Positions 1-13,928 of a DNA stretch of 64,000 bases are shown in pieces. The notes beneath the pieces are model-generated. The model worked only from the letters and a program-made list of their open reading frames with translations, made no database searches and was not told the origin of the DNA. The position numbers and the translations under genes are program-made. Source of the DNA: Plectrocnemia conspersa (lineage: Eukaryota > Arthropoda > Insecta > Trichoptera > Polycentropodidae); NCBI GenBank assembly GCA_009617715.1, contig VTFK01000118.1, positions 557,374 through 621,373 of the forward strand, given 5' to 3'. Numbering within the stretch: position 1 is the stretch's first letter; each line of letters starts with the position of its first letter.

Positions 1-194
1 TGAATTATTTTTTTTTTGTTAAAAATGGTTAAGTATAACAAATGCGCATATGGAGGAAGTGGATCAAACGAGATGCCTGAGACTTTCTTATAGGATCAGA
101 AAGAAGTCTATGATCGCATTTAAGGCATCCTCCGGAGAGAAGCCTTAAGATGACAGTCTTCAAAGCTGGATCTACGTATAGAGGCCCTCCTTAG

Positions 195-350
195 AGGGTC
201 AATCAGGAGTCTGCGTTGAAGATGATAAGTCTAGCGCGCTCCGCCGACCACAGCCTTAAGATAGGCGTATCATTGAGGGTCTGTGCCCCCGGATAATGTG
301 CCTGGTAACCCGTTTTTATTTAATGTTGATTGTTTGTGTACGGTATATAT
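195..350. repeat. LINE-like 3' tail, copy 1 of 2
   Basis: This block and 8755-8890 share an ordered series of motifs: 'caggagtctg', then 'gagggtctgtgcccc', then 'gtttttat' and a T/G-rich tail. Unalignable segments separate the shared motifs, so both copies are old. A conserved terminal block followed by low-complexity sequence looks like the 3' end of a 5'-truncated non-LTR retrotransposon. No reverse transcriptase is readable beside it. Bases 1-194 contain a small inverted repeat (gaggccctcctta...) but no coding sequence I recognise. Confidence 0.45.
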
Positions 351-3300
351 GTACATACATATGTATTATGATATGAAATTTAAATTAAGTAAAGTGTTTT
401 ATGTTTAATAATATAAATGCTTTGAAGTGCTACTTTATTGGTAAACCTAATATTTCAATCAATCTTTGTAAATATTCAGCAAAGTTAATCGTTTTTATAT
501 GGTAATATTAAAACATTCGTATTAATAAAATTCATAGAAAAAAAAAGTAGCCTAAAATATTTTTTAGAATATCCAATTGCACAAAAAAATACCTGATTCT
601 TTCTGTAGTGCTCTAAAAATTATTAATGAATATTATCAAGAGATTAAGTTTTCTCAAAAATATTATTTTACAAAAATATTTTTTCAATAAAAATGTTTTT
701 TTATTTTTGCATTAATTTATATGGGACACTCGGTGTTTGACAAAAGTGTATATTTCATTCATTATTTTAGTTGCATACACCGCACAAACTTCAGTTCATT
801 ATAGCCACTTGGGCAACTCGCGCACTCGACGCGATACCCGCCACACCACAACACAAGTCCCATTGTGTCGGATGAAATGTGGTCGCCCTACTGGGTGCCC
901 ATTATCTGGCAGACACCCCGACAGGATAAGCTCAGCGTGACACCGCCGCTGAAAGCCGAATGCATCATGGCATGACAGGACCGTTGCAAGGCCACATTAT
1001 GATGCACTTTTGGCACGAAAGTGAATAAAAAAAATATACCGAGAAATAATTAGGCCGCACGCGCACCTTGCCGCAAGCTAATTACCCCAAATAATAACAA
1101 TAACATTGAGTGACACATCGTGCTATTAGCCGATGCGTGTAATTTAATTTGTACAGGTGTATAGAGCTAGTAGATGATCGATCAAACATTGATGGTATCT
1201 TTTATGTAGCGAGTGCAAGATGTTTTGATGACTCAATTAATGCGAAATGATGTATTGAATGAGTTTAAATAATCGAAAGCAGACGTCTCGTTGTAACGAT
1301 GATGTATCGTAATCAATTGCATAGTTTAACCTTTATGTTTTACATAAATATTTATGATTTTTTACAATGTAATTCATATTTTAAATGTTATACGATAGCA
1401 ATAAATTATGTTATAAATATACAAGTAAAAGGTTAATAATATTAAATTTCCATCTCACGAACATAACCATTGAAATTTTATGTTTTAAAAAATTGCCATA
1501 TTAAGATAATTATTAAAATAAATCAGTTATCATACTAAGATTGTTTGTGAAAAATTTATCCTTAAAATACAAGTCTATCAAGAAAAAATAGAGGAGTCAA
1601 ACAGTGATTGTAATAATTTAAATATTTGCAAGCAATATCACACGTAAGTAAAATTTTTACCCTTTCACAGATATATTCAGTTGTATCACTCTGACAACTA
1701 TAATCAGGTACTTGGAAAAATATTTAGCCGGAACGCAATTATAAAATAAAGTTTAATAGCTTATTTTAATGCTACCTCTTTTATTTTTCGTTTTGATAAA
1801 TCTTTCGATCTTAGTTTAAGTGATCCTTATCTTAAATATTTGATCAAAAATATCCACAACTTTTTCAAGTAATCTTTCGCAATTTTCCACGAAATATTTA
1901 TTAATATGATTAATTACCCGACCATTAATATTAATAAGCGTATACATGGCACATTTAATAATTCCCGTCAAGCTTGAGGCTCTACGTGCAAATAAGTCCT
2001 CGTCGGCCATTATTCGCCGGCACGCAACCAGTAATTAATTGCTTTCATTAAGAAGACAGCGATCTTTTATGGTCACTTTCGATTCGATATTTGGCGTGGG
2101 GAATTCAGGTGCAAAAAACACGCAACTTTACATATATTATTTGTATACAAAAAAAAGCGACAAAAAAAAAAAAATGAGGTTCTCAGAATATAGCTTTTCA
2201 TATTTTCGAGGACAATGTATTGGAACTTTATATCTAAGAGCTTTTGAATGCTGGAATAATCACACAACTGACGTTAAATGTACAGTGGAATTATTTTATT
2301 ATAACTTAAATAGTACCTATTTTTTAGGTTGTATAGCTTTTAGATTGCACTCTTCATATGACTAAGGTAAAATTATATTTTTAAGGTTAAATTATAGGAC
2401 ACTTCAAGTCAAAAGGAACTTTACTTAATAATATAGTTTTAACAGCTGTACTATCATCATTAAAAAATCATAAATCGTAAAATAATAAATATTATCTTAA
2501 AACCATAAAACCAAGTCTAGTATAAGCATCTCGTTTGTTAGCTTAAACAGCTTAACTGACAAATGAGTGTTATATTGCCATTATGCCATTTGCTCTATAG
2601 TCATAAATTAAAACATAGCAATGCTTTATATGATCTATATGTATTATTATAACGTTGTGAGAATCTTGAAATATGCAAATTTTCTAATTGACTCATCCAT
2701 CGACTTGGCATCCATGATTAATTCGCATCGATTCATCACGAAACAGCTTCAATCGCGCGTGATTAATTTATGTAAAATACATGATTCATTGTCATGCATT
2801 TTAAATATTTTTAACATAACTAATCGATTTATTTTTCCATTCCCACTAATTAACCATAATATTCAATCATCCACACGTCACAAAAATTAAAACGGTATCG
2901 AACGTGTGAGGCGCCACGATTCGTGTTTTATATCAATACATCATTCGTAATCAAAGCACATAAATACAAGTTGGTTCAAAAGTAAATTTACTATTTAAAA
3001 AAAACAATAAATTTATTTAGTATAAAATAAAAAACATACAAGAAACAAATAAGAATCAATCTTAATCTTCGTTTTTCGTACATTTTAGAAGAATCATATT
3101 ATATAATTGTATTTTTATACGTAAAAATTAAATTTGCAGAAAGAAAAAGCAACACAATTTAATGCGGAAACAATTAAATCTAACAATGTTAAATTTATCT
3201 TTTTTTATGTTTACATATTACATACTTTTATAATAAAAACACTCTTTTAAAATTCTTAAACACATGAAATTATTATCTTTCTAACATTATTTTGTAATTA

Positions 3301-5719
3301 CAAATGGTAATTATATCCAATTAAATTTAATTAAATCTTATGTATTTGTAAAAAACTTTTTTATAAAAATTAATAAAAGATATGTTATATGTACGCAAAA
3401 CAATTTGCATTTTTCAGTATTTCAGCTTTCCTTAGATTTCAGACAATTTTACGGATACAACATATCATACAGAATCGCTAATAAATTATTATAGTGACAC
3501 GCGCTCCGCATAATGAAGCCGAGCATCATTGACGAATTATCGCAAACTTTGGTGATGCGCATAGAAAATCTCCATAGAAAAAAAATTCAAGTGATCGACT
3601 GTATTATTTATACTTTAATCGCCTCCGCCTAAAATGTAAGAGAATTCCATCGGGCAAAGGGATCTGGAAAATGTGACAACGTGACACTTATTGATGCTGA
3701 AAGGTAATCGGTTGTCGATCGATCACCTCTACAGTGACTCCAAGTCATTCTGTAAAGAGAGTGAATCCGACTTTGTGCGAATACTCTGAAACACATTTAG
3801 GTCATCAGTATATAATATATATTTCGAATTATTAATTGGCGTATCAAAAAGATCAGAAACTAGAAAGGACCTAGATTAAATTCCTGTGATACTCCAGAAT
3901 AAATATCAGTAGTTCGTATACTGGTTGCGGCGATTTATATAACTTGAAAAAAATCTATCAAGATCGTTCTAGTAACCTAAGTTTCTCAAATTCCAAAAAA
4001 AGAAAACAGCCGCTTCCCCTTTACGTCAATCCTGGTCTAACCATGATATACGAAATTAAGCGTTCAACTTCAACACCGCGAATTTATAGTAATACAAATA
4101 TTGTTGCACATTTAATAATAATTTATTTGAGTGAAAAAGAGGTGCTACGAGTAGATCATATAAATAAATTTCTGTTTCATTAAAGTGATTCATTAATAAT
4201 TTATGAAAATCTAACGATTACCAAGAAGTAACAAAACTGTTATCTAACTGATTCGCAGATAGTATGTTTTCAGATATGTGGCATAATAAAAAAAAATTCC
4301 TGCAGAAAATACTGTAATACAAAATCACTATTTTTATATTAACATTGCATTGCAATTACATTCTCGAGATTTATAAAAATGTATTGATTCTCAGAATTCC
4401 AAAAACTGCTTATATCTATTTTATGTATGCCGTAAATTTTGTATCCACGATTAGATAAAAACTAGTTTTTTAATAGTAAAGTGACTTATTGACTACCATA
4501 TAAAAATACGCAGTGGAAAAAAAAAACGAATTACTCACACAGGTTGACATTATAATTTGACGGATGATAAATTGGCGGGTTTGTTTGCCCGCGAGATTAC
4601 AAGGTGGGCCCGGTCTTATCGGTTAATCTACTAGAAAAATATTAAAAGTGCTCGTATACTGATTTACGGTGTGGCGGTGGAAAATTACCGCCGGATTAGG
4701 CGATAAAAGCGAAACACGGAAAAGTATCATCACGCCGTGAATCATTTTTCCTGTTCTTTGTGTCGTTGCAATTTCGCCGACGTAATTTATCGTTGTGGCA
4801 AACAGGCGTGACAGGTGTAATATTAATAATTATCTTACGAAGAAAAGAGTTAATTCGTAATAGCTTTATTTTCGACGTTATCGTTAGTAAGTACATACAT
4901 ATTAAAATGATATCATAATGGGTAATGCAAGAGATATATTTATTAATTGCAGTACTGTACTAGGTGTGGTAAAAACCAACAGTGTCGATTTTTATCAAAA
5001 AGTATTTATTTATTATTCAATATTGACTTTGTCTTTGTATTTTAAAGTGTTAATATGTTAGAAAACATTTGTGAAATGCACTATTTGATGTATGTATAAT
5101 ACATACATAGTCTTCAGCTCATGTAGTTTTTGTTTAAAATAATTTCACCTATAAAATCGAATAAAATAAATAAAAATCTAAATAAAAAAAATTGTTTTGT
5201 TATTTAAAATATAGAGGTAGATATTGATCTTCAGATGCAAAAGTTATAAAAAAAAACATTATATGCTTATCATATATCAACAGATTAATTGATTTTGAAT
5301 AAAAAAATTAGCTGAAAAGAAGTTTAAAAAAATGAGTTAAAAGATTTTTAAGGAAAAATATCTAATAAATAATGTAAAATTAAAATTAAATTAAAAAAAA
5401 TGTCTAATAATTAATATAAAATTAAACAGTTTAATTCTAAATAACAAACAATGCATATATGCGTTACCCGGCGCAAATGTGTTCACACGTTCTTAAGTAT
5501 TTAAAATTATAACACGATCTATCTTAATTTAAATTAATTACTTAAAAAAATAAAATAAAAATAAAAATCATAATAAAAAAATATTAATCAGATTTTATTT
5601 AACCCTTCAACGGAAATATGTCTATGAAGCATTTTAAAAAATGTATCTTCAATGAAATACGATATCACAAAACAAACAAAAAGGCAATAAACCATTTTTT
5701 TAACGTATAATATCACAAG
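351..5719. other. AT-rich non-coding stretch
   Basis: No frame here looks like protein. The longest (2039-2365, 108 codons) is A/T-driven and has a competing frame on the other strand. GC-elevated single-copy islands lie at about 790-1010, 1980-2100, 3480-3780 and 4560-4690. They carry homeodomain-type cores (for example gtaattaattgc near 2031) and could be enhancer sequence, but only cross-species alignment could show it. A short palindrome, atgtatgtat/atacatacat, lies at 5088-5108. I see no RNA gene. Confidence 0.5.
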
Positions 5720-6460
5720 ATTAGCATCGCGATGAACACCATGCACGTGAATTATAACCCAATGTAAAAAGGCATCATTTAAAATGGCGAAAAAGGCTGG
5801 CGCGGCGCATAAAATTTTTACAGTACTATCAATTACCTTTTTATACGCTTCGCGATAAAAGTATTAAGCAATAAATTATGTTGCACGTAAATTCGTTTAT
5901 GGCCGACTTATTACTCTTTTTGAGACATATATGCATATTAAATTATGAGCGTGTGTGAGTCTCATATTCGTGCATACGCGTTATCAACTCAAAATCTCTA
6001 AAATGTGTTTGCCAGAATAAGGTGTGTACGTGTATAAAAATTGCGTAATGATCGCAACGACAAAAGGCACGTAGATACCGGTATTAAACGAACTGATAAC
6101 GTTAATGAATGAACAACATAGCTCAATGTTTATTAAATAATCATTATAAAACTTACTAATCTCATATCAATATAATAATGTTATGAGTTTTCCGATTTTT
6201 CGTTTGACGTCTGTGTACGTTTAGGGTCAAATGTTGCATCTGTGTGTTCTGAAGGTGTTGCTGGTCTACAGGAAGGATGGCGAAGGAAAGGGCGGTGGAG
6301 GTACGTCACGTGATGATGGATGTAGTCTGAGTGGGCGGGGGCGGGAGTGATGAATGGGCGGCCGACAACGGCCGTCCATCCATCATACGAGAACCTATTA
6401 CGTTCAACAGCCAAAAAATGGCGATTCAAAAAAAATAAGCATAATCTGGGCATCAGGTAC
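5720..6460. promoter_or_regulatory. GC-elevated non-coding block, candidate enhancer
   Basis: Base composition rises well above the surroundings. Visible sites include tttatggccga (about 5897-5907, a Hox/Caudal-type TTTATGG core overlapping a Pho-type ATGGC), two further ATGGC cores, and a GC-box-like gggcggggg run near 6335 followed by the inverted repeat ggccg...cggcc. A minus-strand open frame at 6181-6453 (90 codons) resembles no family I know and is probably incidental to the composition. Regulatory function is inference. Confidence 0.25.
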
Positions 6461-7009
6461 TTGGCGTTAGAATAATAACATAACTAGGTATGTATAGAAT
6501 TAAACGTTGGTGGATGAAATGACGGATTTTAGCGTAATTTTCCAAACAATTATGGATGTCTGTATGTACACCCTCTGATTTATTAGACGTGACGACATTT
6601 TGTTTCTAAAATCATTATTTATTTTATTGACAAAAAAAAAAAATTCAAGTGAAAACATTACTAAATAATTCAAAACATCAGTGATAGTGTGCTACAAAAT
6701 AAAGACAAAACTATTAGTGAACTTTGTTATGTGTTGCAATTACGGTAGATTTAGTTTAATTTAAGCTCGCTATTCCATATATTTTGTTTAAATATATTTG
6801 TGATTTCATATTTTGTATGCGATTTTTTGAAAAAAATGAATCACTCTTAGAACATTATATGCAATAGAACAAGTTTGTTGAATATAAGCCAACGGAGAGT
6901 AAAGAAGCAAAGTGGCTAAAACATGGCACATGAATTGAAAATAACGAAATGAAACTTTTCCGTCGAGATAGGGGATGACTCATTCATGTAAATTCCGTTT
7001 CGGTATAAC

Positions 7010-7575
7010 GGGAAATCTAAGCATCAGTCGTAGTTAAGTCGCTTTCAATGACGTTCATAGAAGTCAGGCTCATCCCTAGTGTTCTGCTCTTGGTTGATTT
7101 GGTTAAACAAAACAGTGCGGCGCTCCAAAGTGCTATGAAAGAGTCTGCTATAAAATAAGGCTTACGCCTACCAGACGTCTGGCGCTTCAGAGTTTCTGCC
7201 GAGATCACAGTTGTGCATAAAATCCACCATCGAGGCACCAAAAACTGCTAAAACTCTCCATTAGCGCTGCACCAGAGGATGTTGGCGGGCCAATTGCACT
7301 GCTTCTTGAACACATCAACGAAACATGCTTGCGCTTTGAAAGTGAAACGGCAAGATAGCTACTCCGGCGATCGTTAAACAAGTTGTATTATGCACAAGAC
7401 AATAGTATTATTCGCAGGGTAAAACGCACTGTCTATCGCGCATCTTTTCCACGTAAAGAATGGTTTTTAGAAGTACTTATTAGTGACGTATGTGATGAAA
7501 GGTGGTCCTTGAAATAATATCAATTATTAACGCAATTGTTTAGTTGCGAGATTTCTCTTCTATTGTTAAGGCCAT
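7010..7575. repeat. Dispersed repeat G, copy 1 (shared part 7395-7575)
   Basis: Positions 7395-7575 align with 16165-16345. Shared blocks are 'cgcgcatc', 'tacttat', 'caattattaacg' and 'ttagt(t/c)gcgagat', in the same order and spacing. The preceding 7010-7395 is similarly GC-elevated and has a minus-strand open frame of 74 codons (7017-7241) that I cannot identify. It may be the body of the same element. No terminal repeats were found, so the class is unknown. Confidence 0.4.
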
Positions 7576-8754
7576 AGGTGAGAAAATTAATACATTTTTA
7601 TGTAAATTGACTTAGTTTAAGAAAGTATCAATTTATGAAGGTCTCGTCTGCAGTATATTCAGGTATTAAAAAAATACTGCCAATCTAAGTATACTTTGAC
7701 AGATGCTTAGATGCATAAAATATTTGATAAAATTACGCTACTACTGAAATTAACGGAAGCCGATATAATATCAGTTTGTGTAATATCTAAATATAAATAG
7801 TAGGGTAATATTGTATTAGTACCGATACGAATCACTTAGATTAGCACCTGGGATTAGATTGGCGTAATCGACGATCAGGGCCATATATTTCAAAATGACG
7901 TGTCAGAAGAAACCCGTGACAGACACAAGACGGATGACGAATTGTTATGTCCAAGGATTAAATCGAAAACGCTTGGGAGTGCACCTAAAAATAACAGATA
8001 AAATAGTTGAAAAAAAACATCAAACACTAGCATTAAGGCTTCAAATCCAATAAATCATACGCGAAAATCAGATAAACGCGCGAACATGTGCAATTTGTTG
8101 TCGAAACGTTGAAACATCTATTTCGAAGAAGTTGAAAATGTATAAGTAAATATAAATAATGAAATACAGTGTGTAACTTATCAAAGATTTATAATATGTA
8201 CGTAAACTTGGGACGGCTTAGGAATATGTAGGTAAGTAGATAAATCCAGATACCGTGCAGTAAATGATAAGCTTGAAAATAACCTTATCATGATTTATTA
8301 TTGTCGTTGTATAAATAATGTATTAAAATGTTGAAAATATAAACAATAATAAAGCGATAAAACCTACTTTAAAATAAAAACCTTTTATTAGATTTATGTT
8401 AAGCAACATTTATGATAAACAAGCGATTAATGTATTGTTATATTATATTAAATTTATGTAAAAATTGTAAATTTGCTAGCTAGAGTTAATAAATAATGGC
8501 AATTTTCTCTCAACATGTGCTATATATTACTCACATTTAAAAAACAGATAATTGTTGAAAAGCGTTTAAAAAACTTCATTGCCACTTAAAATGTAAAAAT
8601 ACAACTACAGCATTTTGTGTGCGAAGGTAAACTGATAAAAAAATTATCAGTAAAAATATTTAAATTTGTATAAATCTAGAAGACCATAATATAATTGAAA
8701 TAATTATCACCATATTATAATTGTCTTTACTAAAAAGTTAGTGAATTTACAAAT

Positions 8755-8890
8755 AAGGTTGGTCAGGAGTCTGTGCGACTTTGTCCTTCTTTAGATGGCA
8801 CGTTGCCGAGGGTCTGTGCCCCTTGATAAGCATGCCCTGAGTGGTGTTTTTATATTTGTTTAATGAGTGTTTTTTTGTATACTATGTGTA
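8755..8890. repeat. LINE-like 3' tail, copy 2 of 2
   Basis: Second copy of the block at 195-350: 'gtcaggagtctgtg', 'gagggtctgtgcccc', 'ggataagc/gataatg' and 'gtttttat...tttgtttaatg' occur in the same order. It runs into AT-rich sequence and then the (TA)n tract. A truncated non-LTR retrotransposon 3' end is the likeliest reading. Confidence 0.45.
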
Positions 8891-8994
8891 TTTATAATAA
8901 AATTATAAAATTATTAAATGTGTTTTGTTCAAATTTAAGTTGGCTCAAATTGCGTTTCCAGTGGCAACTCAAGATCCTCACAATATATATGTAC

Positions 8995-10819
<1,825 letters not shown>

Positions 10820-11130
10820 AATTATGACACACGCAATTCGAAAGTCTGGAAAGTAACCGGTACAGTCAAAAGGAAGCCGAGCGTTATGTCAACCAGATTA
10901 GAGCTACAATATGATTGAGATTGAGAACCACGTCCCGATTTGACAGGCAGTCTTAATTAATCATGTGCGTTAATAATATATAATGGCTTATCTGAGTGTG
11001 TGCAGCGCTGCCGGCGCGGTAAACGGAAGCGATTTTCGCATGACTGGAATATTTTTTAACCGGCCCTACGTGTACCGGTCGGTGTTTTGAAAGAATCATG
11101 ACTCGGAGACAGACAGCTGAACCAGTTCAC
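10820..11130. promoter_or_regulatory. GC-elevated block, candidate enhancer
   Basis: Single-copy block with a homeodomain-type cttaattaatcatg near 10955 and GC-rich stretches (gcagcgctgccggcgcgg; accggccctacgtgtaccggtcgg). No open frame of note. The regulatory reading rests only on composition and motif content. Confidence 0.22.
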
Positions 11131-11249
11131 TTTGAAATGTGCCCACATTTATAAATGTCAAGATGACAACGCTGACGAAGTATTAACGACCCGGCACACA
11201 TACTATACAGACTGATTGTCTTTGTTGATAGCGTACAACTATGCACATC

Positions 11250-11740
11250 ATACGCATATATTTTTTAGATAGACACTTGAAAAATTCCTCTCGTTTTCTG
11301 TTGATGTTGGTTTAATCGACAATAGGCACTGTAAATTATTTGTAATCTTGCCTGTCGATTCAAATATTTTTAATTCTTTCTTCATTAATCCATAAGATGT
11401 TGTTTTTCTTACACTACACTCTGTAAGGCTAAATTTAATTTCTTTCTCTAATTGTTGCGCCAATGATAAATTTTAAATTTCTACAATGGATTCCAATGAT
11501 TTAACGGAGACGCGAGGGTCCTTAGAATTCGTCGAGCCTTTAAATAATCTGCGAATAATTTATTTCCCTATTTTACATATTTCTGCTTTTGAAGAATAAC
11601 TAAAGAAGTGCCTGGTGTAAGATTATGGATTTTGCAAATATTTAATTAATGACATTAATGTCTGGTTTCTTCGGTTATATAATTTATCTCTAATTGCCCG
11701 TTGAAATTTCGAGCTTGGCTCAGAATTGATATTTTCCAAT
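11250..11740 (-). pseudogene. hAT transposase C-terminal relic
   Basis: The minus-strand frame at 11463-11248 contains LLSIKPTSTENERNFSSV, the conserved core of the hAT-family dimerisation domain (a (L/I)P/KPTS...ER.FS pattern), preceded by a KELKIFESTGK-like segment typical of the region just before it. The protein would be a DNA transposase of the hobo/Ac/Tam3 class. DNA homology continues upstream on the minus strand to about 11740 but is broken by stops and frameshifts. The same sequence occurs on the plus strand at about 49425-49810, in an element with inverted termini, so this is a second, end-less copy. The catalytic region is absent. Identification rests on the motif and on the clear pairing of the two copies. 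Confidence 0.65.
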
Positions 11741-11989
11741 TGTTTTAACAAAAAAATTAGCCCCTTAACTGTCAATAATAATCATTGAGACAATTGACAA
11801 TAACAACTGTGCAGATTTTTTAAACTATTTCAATTTAAATACACAGAATATATTATTTAAGTAGGTAATTAATATTTATTATCGATTAAGAAGTAACAAA
11901 AAATATTTAATCTTCAGTTTTGCAAATATCGTTATATTTGCAAAAGTGAAGAAATTTTAAATTAAATATATTTTACATAAATATCTTAA

Positions 11990-12400
11990 CACTTGACCAG
12001 CCGGGTTGATCATTGTCATTCCAATCAAGGGTACTATCCTCACCTTCTTCTGAATCCTCAGAAGAAGGTGAGGAGTGTCATGACACGTGGACGATCCCTC
12101 AATTGACCAAAGGGGTCGCTATCACTTGAATTCCCAGTATTCTTATTGTCAGTAGGAACATCCGTATGAGGTATTATATTAGGTTAACAATATTTACTTG
12201 GCGCACAATACCAATTGTCATATTATTCAAGATTATAATCAGATTCGTATTCATTATTTGCATTAAATATTGGCATAATCCATCTTATTTTAAGTGGCAA
12301 GATATCATTCCTACTACTATTCATGTCACAGTAATAATATCATGGTTAATATCAAATTCATCGTCACATCCATTATTATATCGTCATTCGTAATTATATG
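11990..12400 (-). pseudogene. Acidic coding relic, unidentified (transposase N-terminus?)
   Basis: Read on the minus strand, about 410 bp keep one mostly open, Asp/Glu/Asn-rich frame with few stops (for example NTGNSSDSDPFGQLRDRP, then after a frame change EDSEEGEDSTLDWNDNDQPG). Such acidic, low-complexity N-termini are common in piggyBac-type transposases, and a piggyBac C-terminus exists at 34.2 kb. The DDE core is not visible here, so the family is a guess. A perfect hairpin (12038-12073) lies inside the relic. Confidence 0.25.
12038..12073. repeat. Perfect 16-bp inverted repeat, 4-nt loop
   Basis: Left arm 12038-12053 (cctcaccttcttctga), loop atcc, right arm 12058-12073, with no mismatch. 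It is too short for a microRNA precursor. It could be a cruciform, a terminator-like stem, or the product of a templated repair event inside the surrounding coding relic. Confidence 0.85.
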
Positions 12401-13141
12401 GATAATTTCTAAAAGTAAATCAATATATGTATTTATAAATAATTAAAACACAGATTACTAATTCTGTTTTACATAATTTAGTAATTTACTAGTTCGAAAA
12501 TACATCAAATGTGTCGAGACTAATATTATTATTTGAGTTGCCGGTAAAAATGTCGATACCCAGGTCGACAGTTGTCAATCGCTGATATTAATAGTGCGAG
12601 CGATATAGCGAGCTATGCTTGCATCTCGTTTGTTTTTCCGTCATACTAAATTTTCTAATCTTTTTACTTCATAACAGACGTCAGACACACAATAATAAGT
12701 GACAATTATGCACAATTAGAGCATATGATCCCGTTTCATCCCATATCATAAAAATATAGATACCCATTGAAGGAAAAAATCAGTTTAATTGACGACGTAA
12801 AACTGTCAAGTAAGCGTTATGCGGTCTTAACACGGCTCGATCTGGCCATGTACCGATGCGATGAAAAATTTTACAATAAACTTACACTCGTAAATTTAAC
12901 ATTATTCACTTATTTGCATAAGTTAACAATTGAATATTACTAAAATGTATTTACCACAAGCTTTTTTACCATTAATAAATAGAAATTGGCAAAATTAACT
13001 CTAACACAAAGCCAATAAATGCATTTCAAGTTTTGTCGACGTAAATTGGAATACACTTGGATGTCGACATATTGCTACGAGCACGAAGGGTTAACTATAT
13101 TCGAAAGACACATAACAGAAAATGAATAAAAAAGACATTAC

Positions 13142-13275
13142 CTTGACGTGACGGATCGTGCGGGAGGGCGCATCGGCATGGCGGCATGGCGGCGGGTCGG
13201 TTTGGACGCCAGCGCCACGCCACGCCGCCGCCGATGCAACTAGCACTATTATAAACACTAATTTCAATTAACACA
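13142..13275 (-). CDS. Putative first exon with start codon and splice donor
   Basis: The minus strand shows a gene-start arrangement. A TATA-like TTATAAAG (13302-13295) is followed about 25 bp on by an A/T-rich leader, then a sharply GC-rich segment with three ATGs (13187, 13179, 13171), then CAAG|GTAATG, a good splice donor with the last exon base at 13142. From the 13179 ATG the frame reads MPMRPPARSVTS and continues across the junction; from 13187 it reads MPPCRCALPHDPSRQ. The abrupt switch from AT-rich to GC-rich and back at the donor is typical of an insect 5' exon. No downstream exon is visible in the remaining 13 kb on that strand, which would be a long first intron. Transcript evidence is required to accept it. 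The product is unknown. Confidence 0.38.
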
Positions 13276-13479
13276 TACACTAAATTACACTATCACTTTA
13301 TAATTAAAAACATCGAAAGGGATAATATTATAAACGAAAACACTTATTCGACAAAAATGTAACGAAACAGTTTACGCGATCGTTGACGCGAAGCTACTGA
13401 TTTTTTTTAAATATTTCAAGATCAGGTTCAAGGTTATGCTTCGTGTTATGTTCATATAAACCATAACGATTAAAATGTC

Positions 13480-13825
13480 GTGCATCTCAGATTACAAAAA
13501 AAATATTATTTATCAAAGTTGACAACACTTGTAGAGGGGGATTTGGTTCGTCTATTTTTAAAATATCTACCTCTAATTCGAATTATTTTAATGCAAGTTA
13601 GTTTGTTTATTTTTAGAATATTTATCTCTAATTCGATTTATTTTAATGAGAAGTCATCCGATGTCATGATACCCGAAGGTCACCTTTGTAATAATGTGTA
13701 CTATAATTCGAACTATTTTAGCGCAAGTTAGTTTGTTATTTTTAGAATATGTATCTATCACTAATTCGATTTATTTTAATGAAAGAGTGACTCGAAGGTC
13801 ACCTTTGTAATAATGTTGACCTCCG
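13480..13825. repeat. Imperfect local tandem repeat with AAGGTCA sites
   Basis: A unit containing 'ttagaatat.tatct..ctaattcga.ttattttaatg' and 'cgaaggtcacctttgtaataatgt' is repeated. The first block begins near 13550 and recurs near 13610 and 13735; 'cgaaggtcacctttgtaataatgt' appears at about 13674 and 13795. AAGGTCACCTT is a near-palindrome containing nuclear-receptor-type half sites. A related 'caggttcaaggttatg' lies at about 13425. The array sits just upstream of the putative minus-strand first exon. Confidence 0.6.
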
Positions 13826-13928
13826 AAAAGTATAATGTCGATGATTTGAAATTTATTTATATGAAAAATAGTATTTAAATATAATTTATATGAGCCAAAA
13901 TTACGTATTTTTCAAATGACGTTCTTTC

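Noticed and set aside
2039..2365. 108-codon plus-strand frame
   Set aside because: A/T-driven composition (Lys/Tyr/Phe runs from homopolymers), an overlapping minus-strand frame and no motif.
2970..2990. 'gttggttcaaaagtaa' as a mariner terminus
   Set aside because: No inverted partner or TA-flanked structure found.
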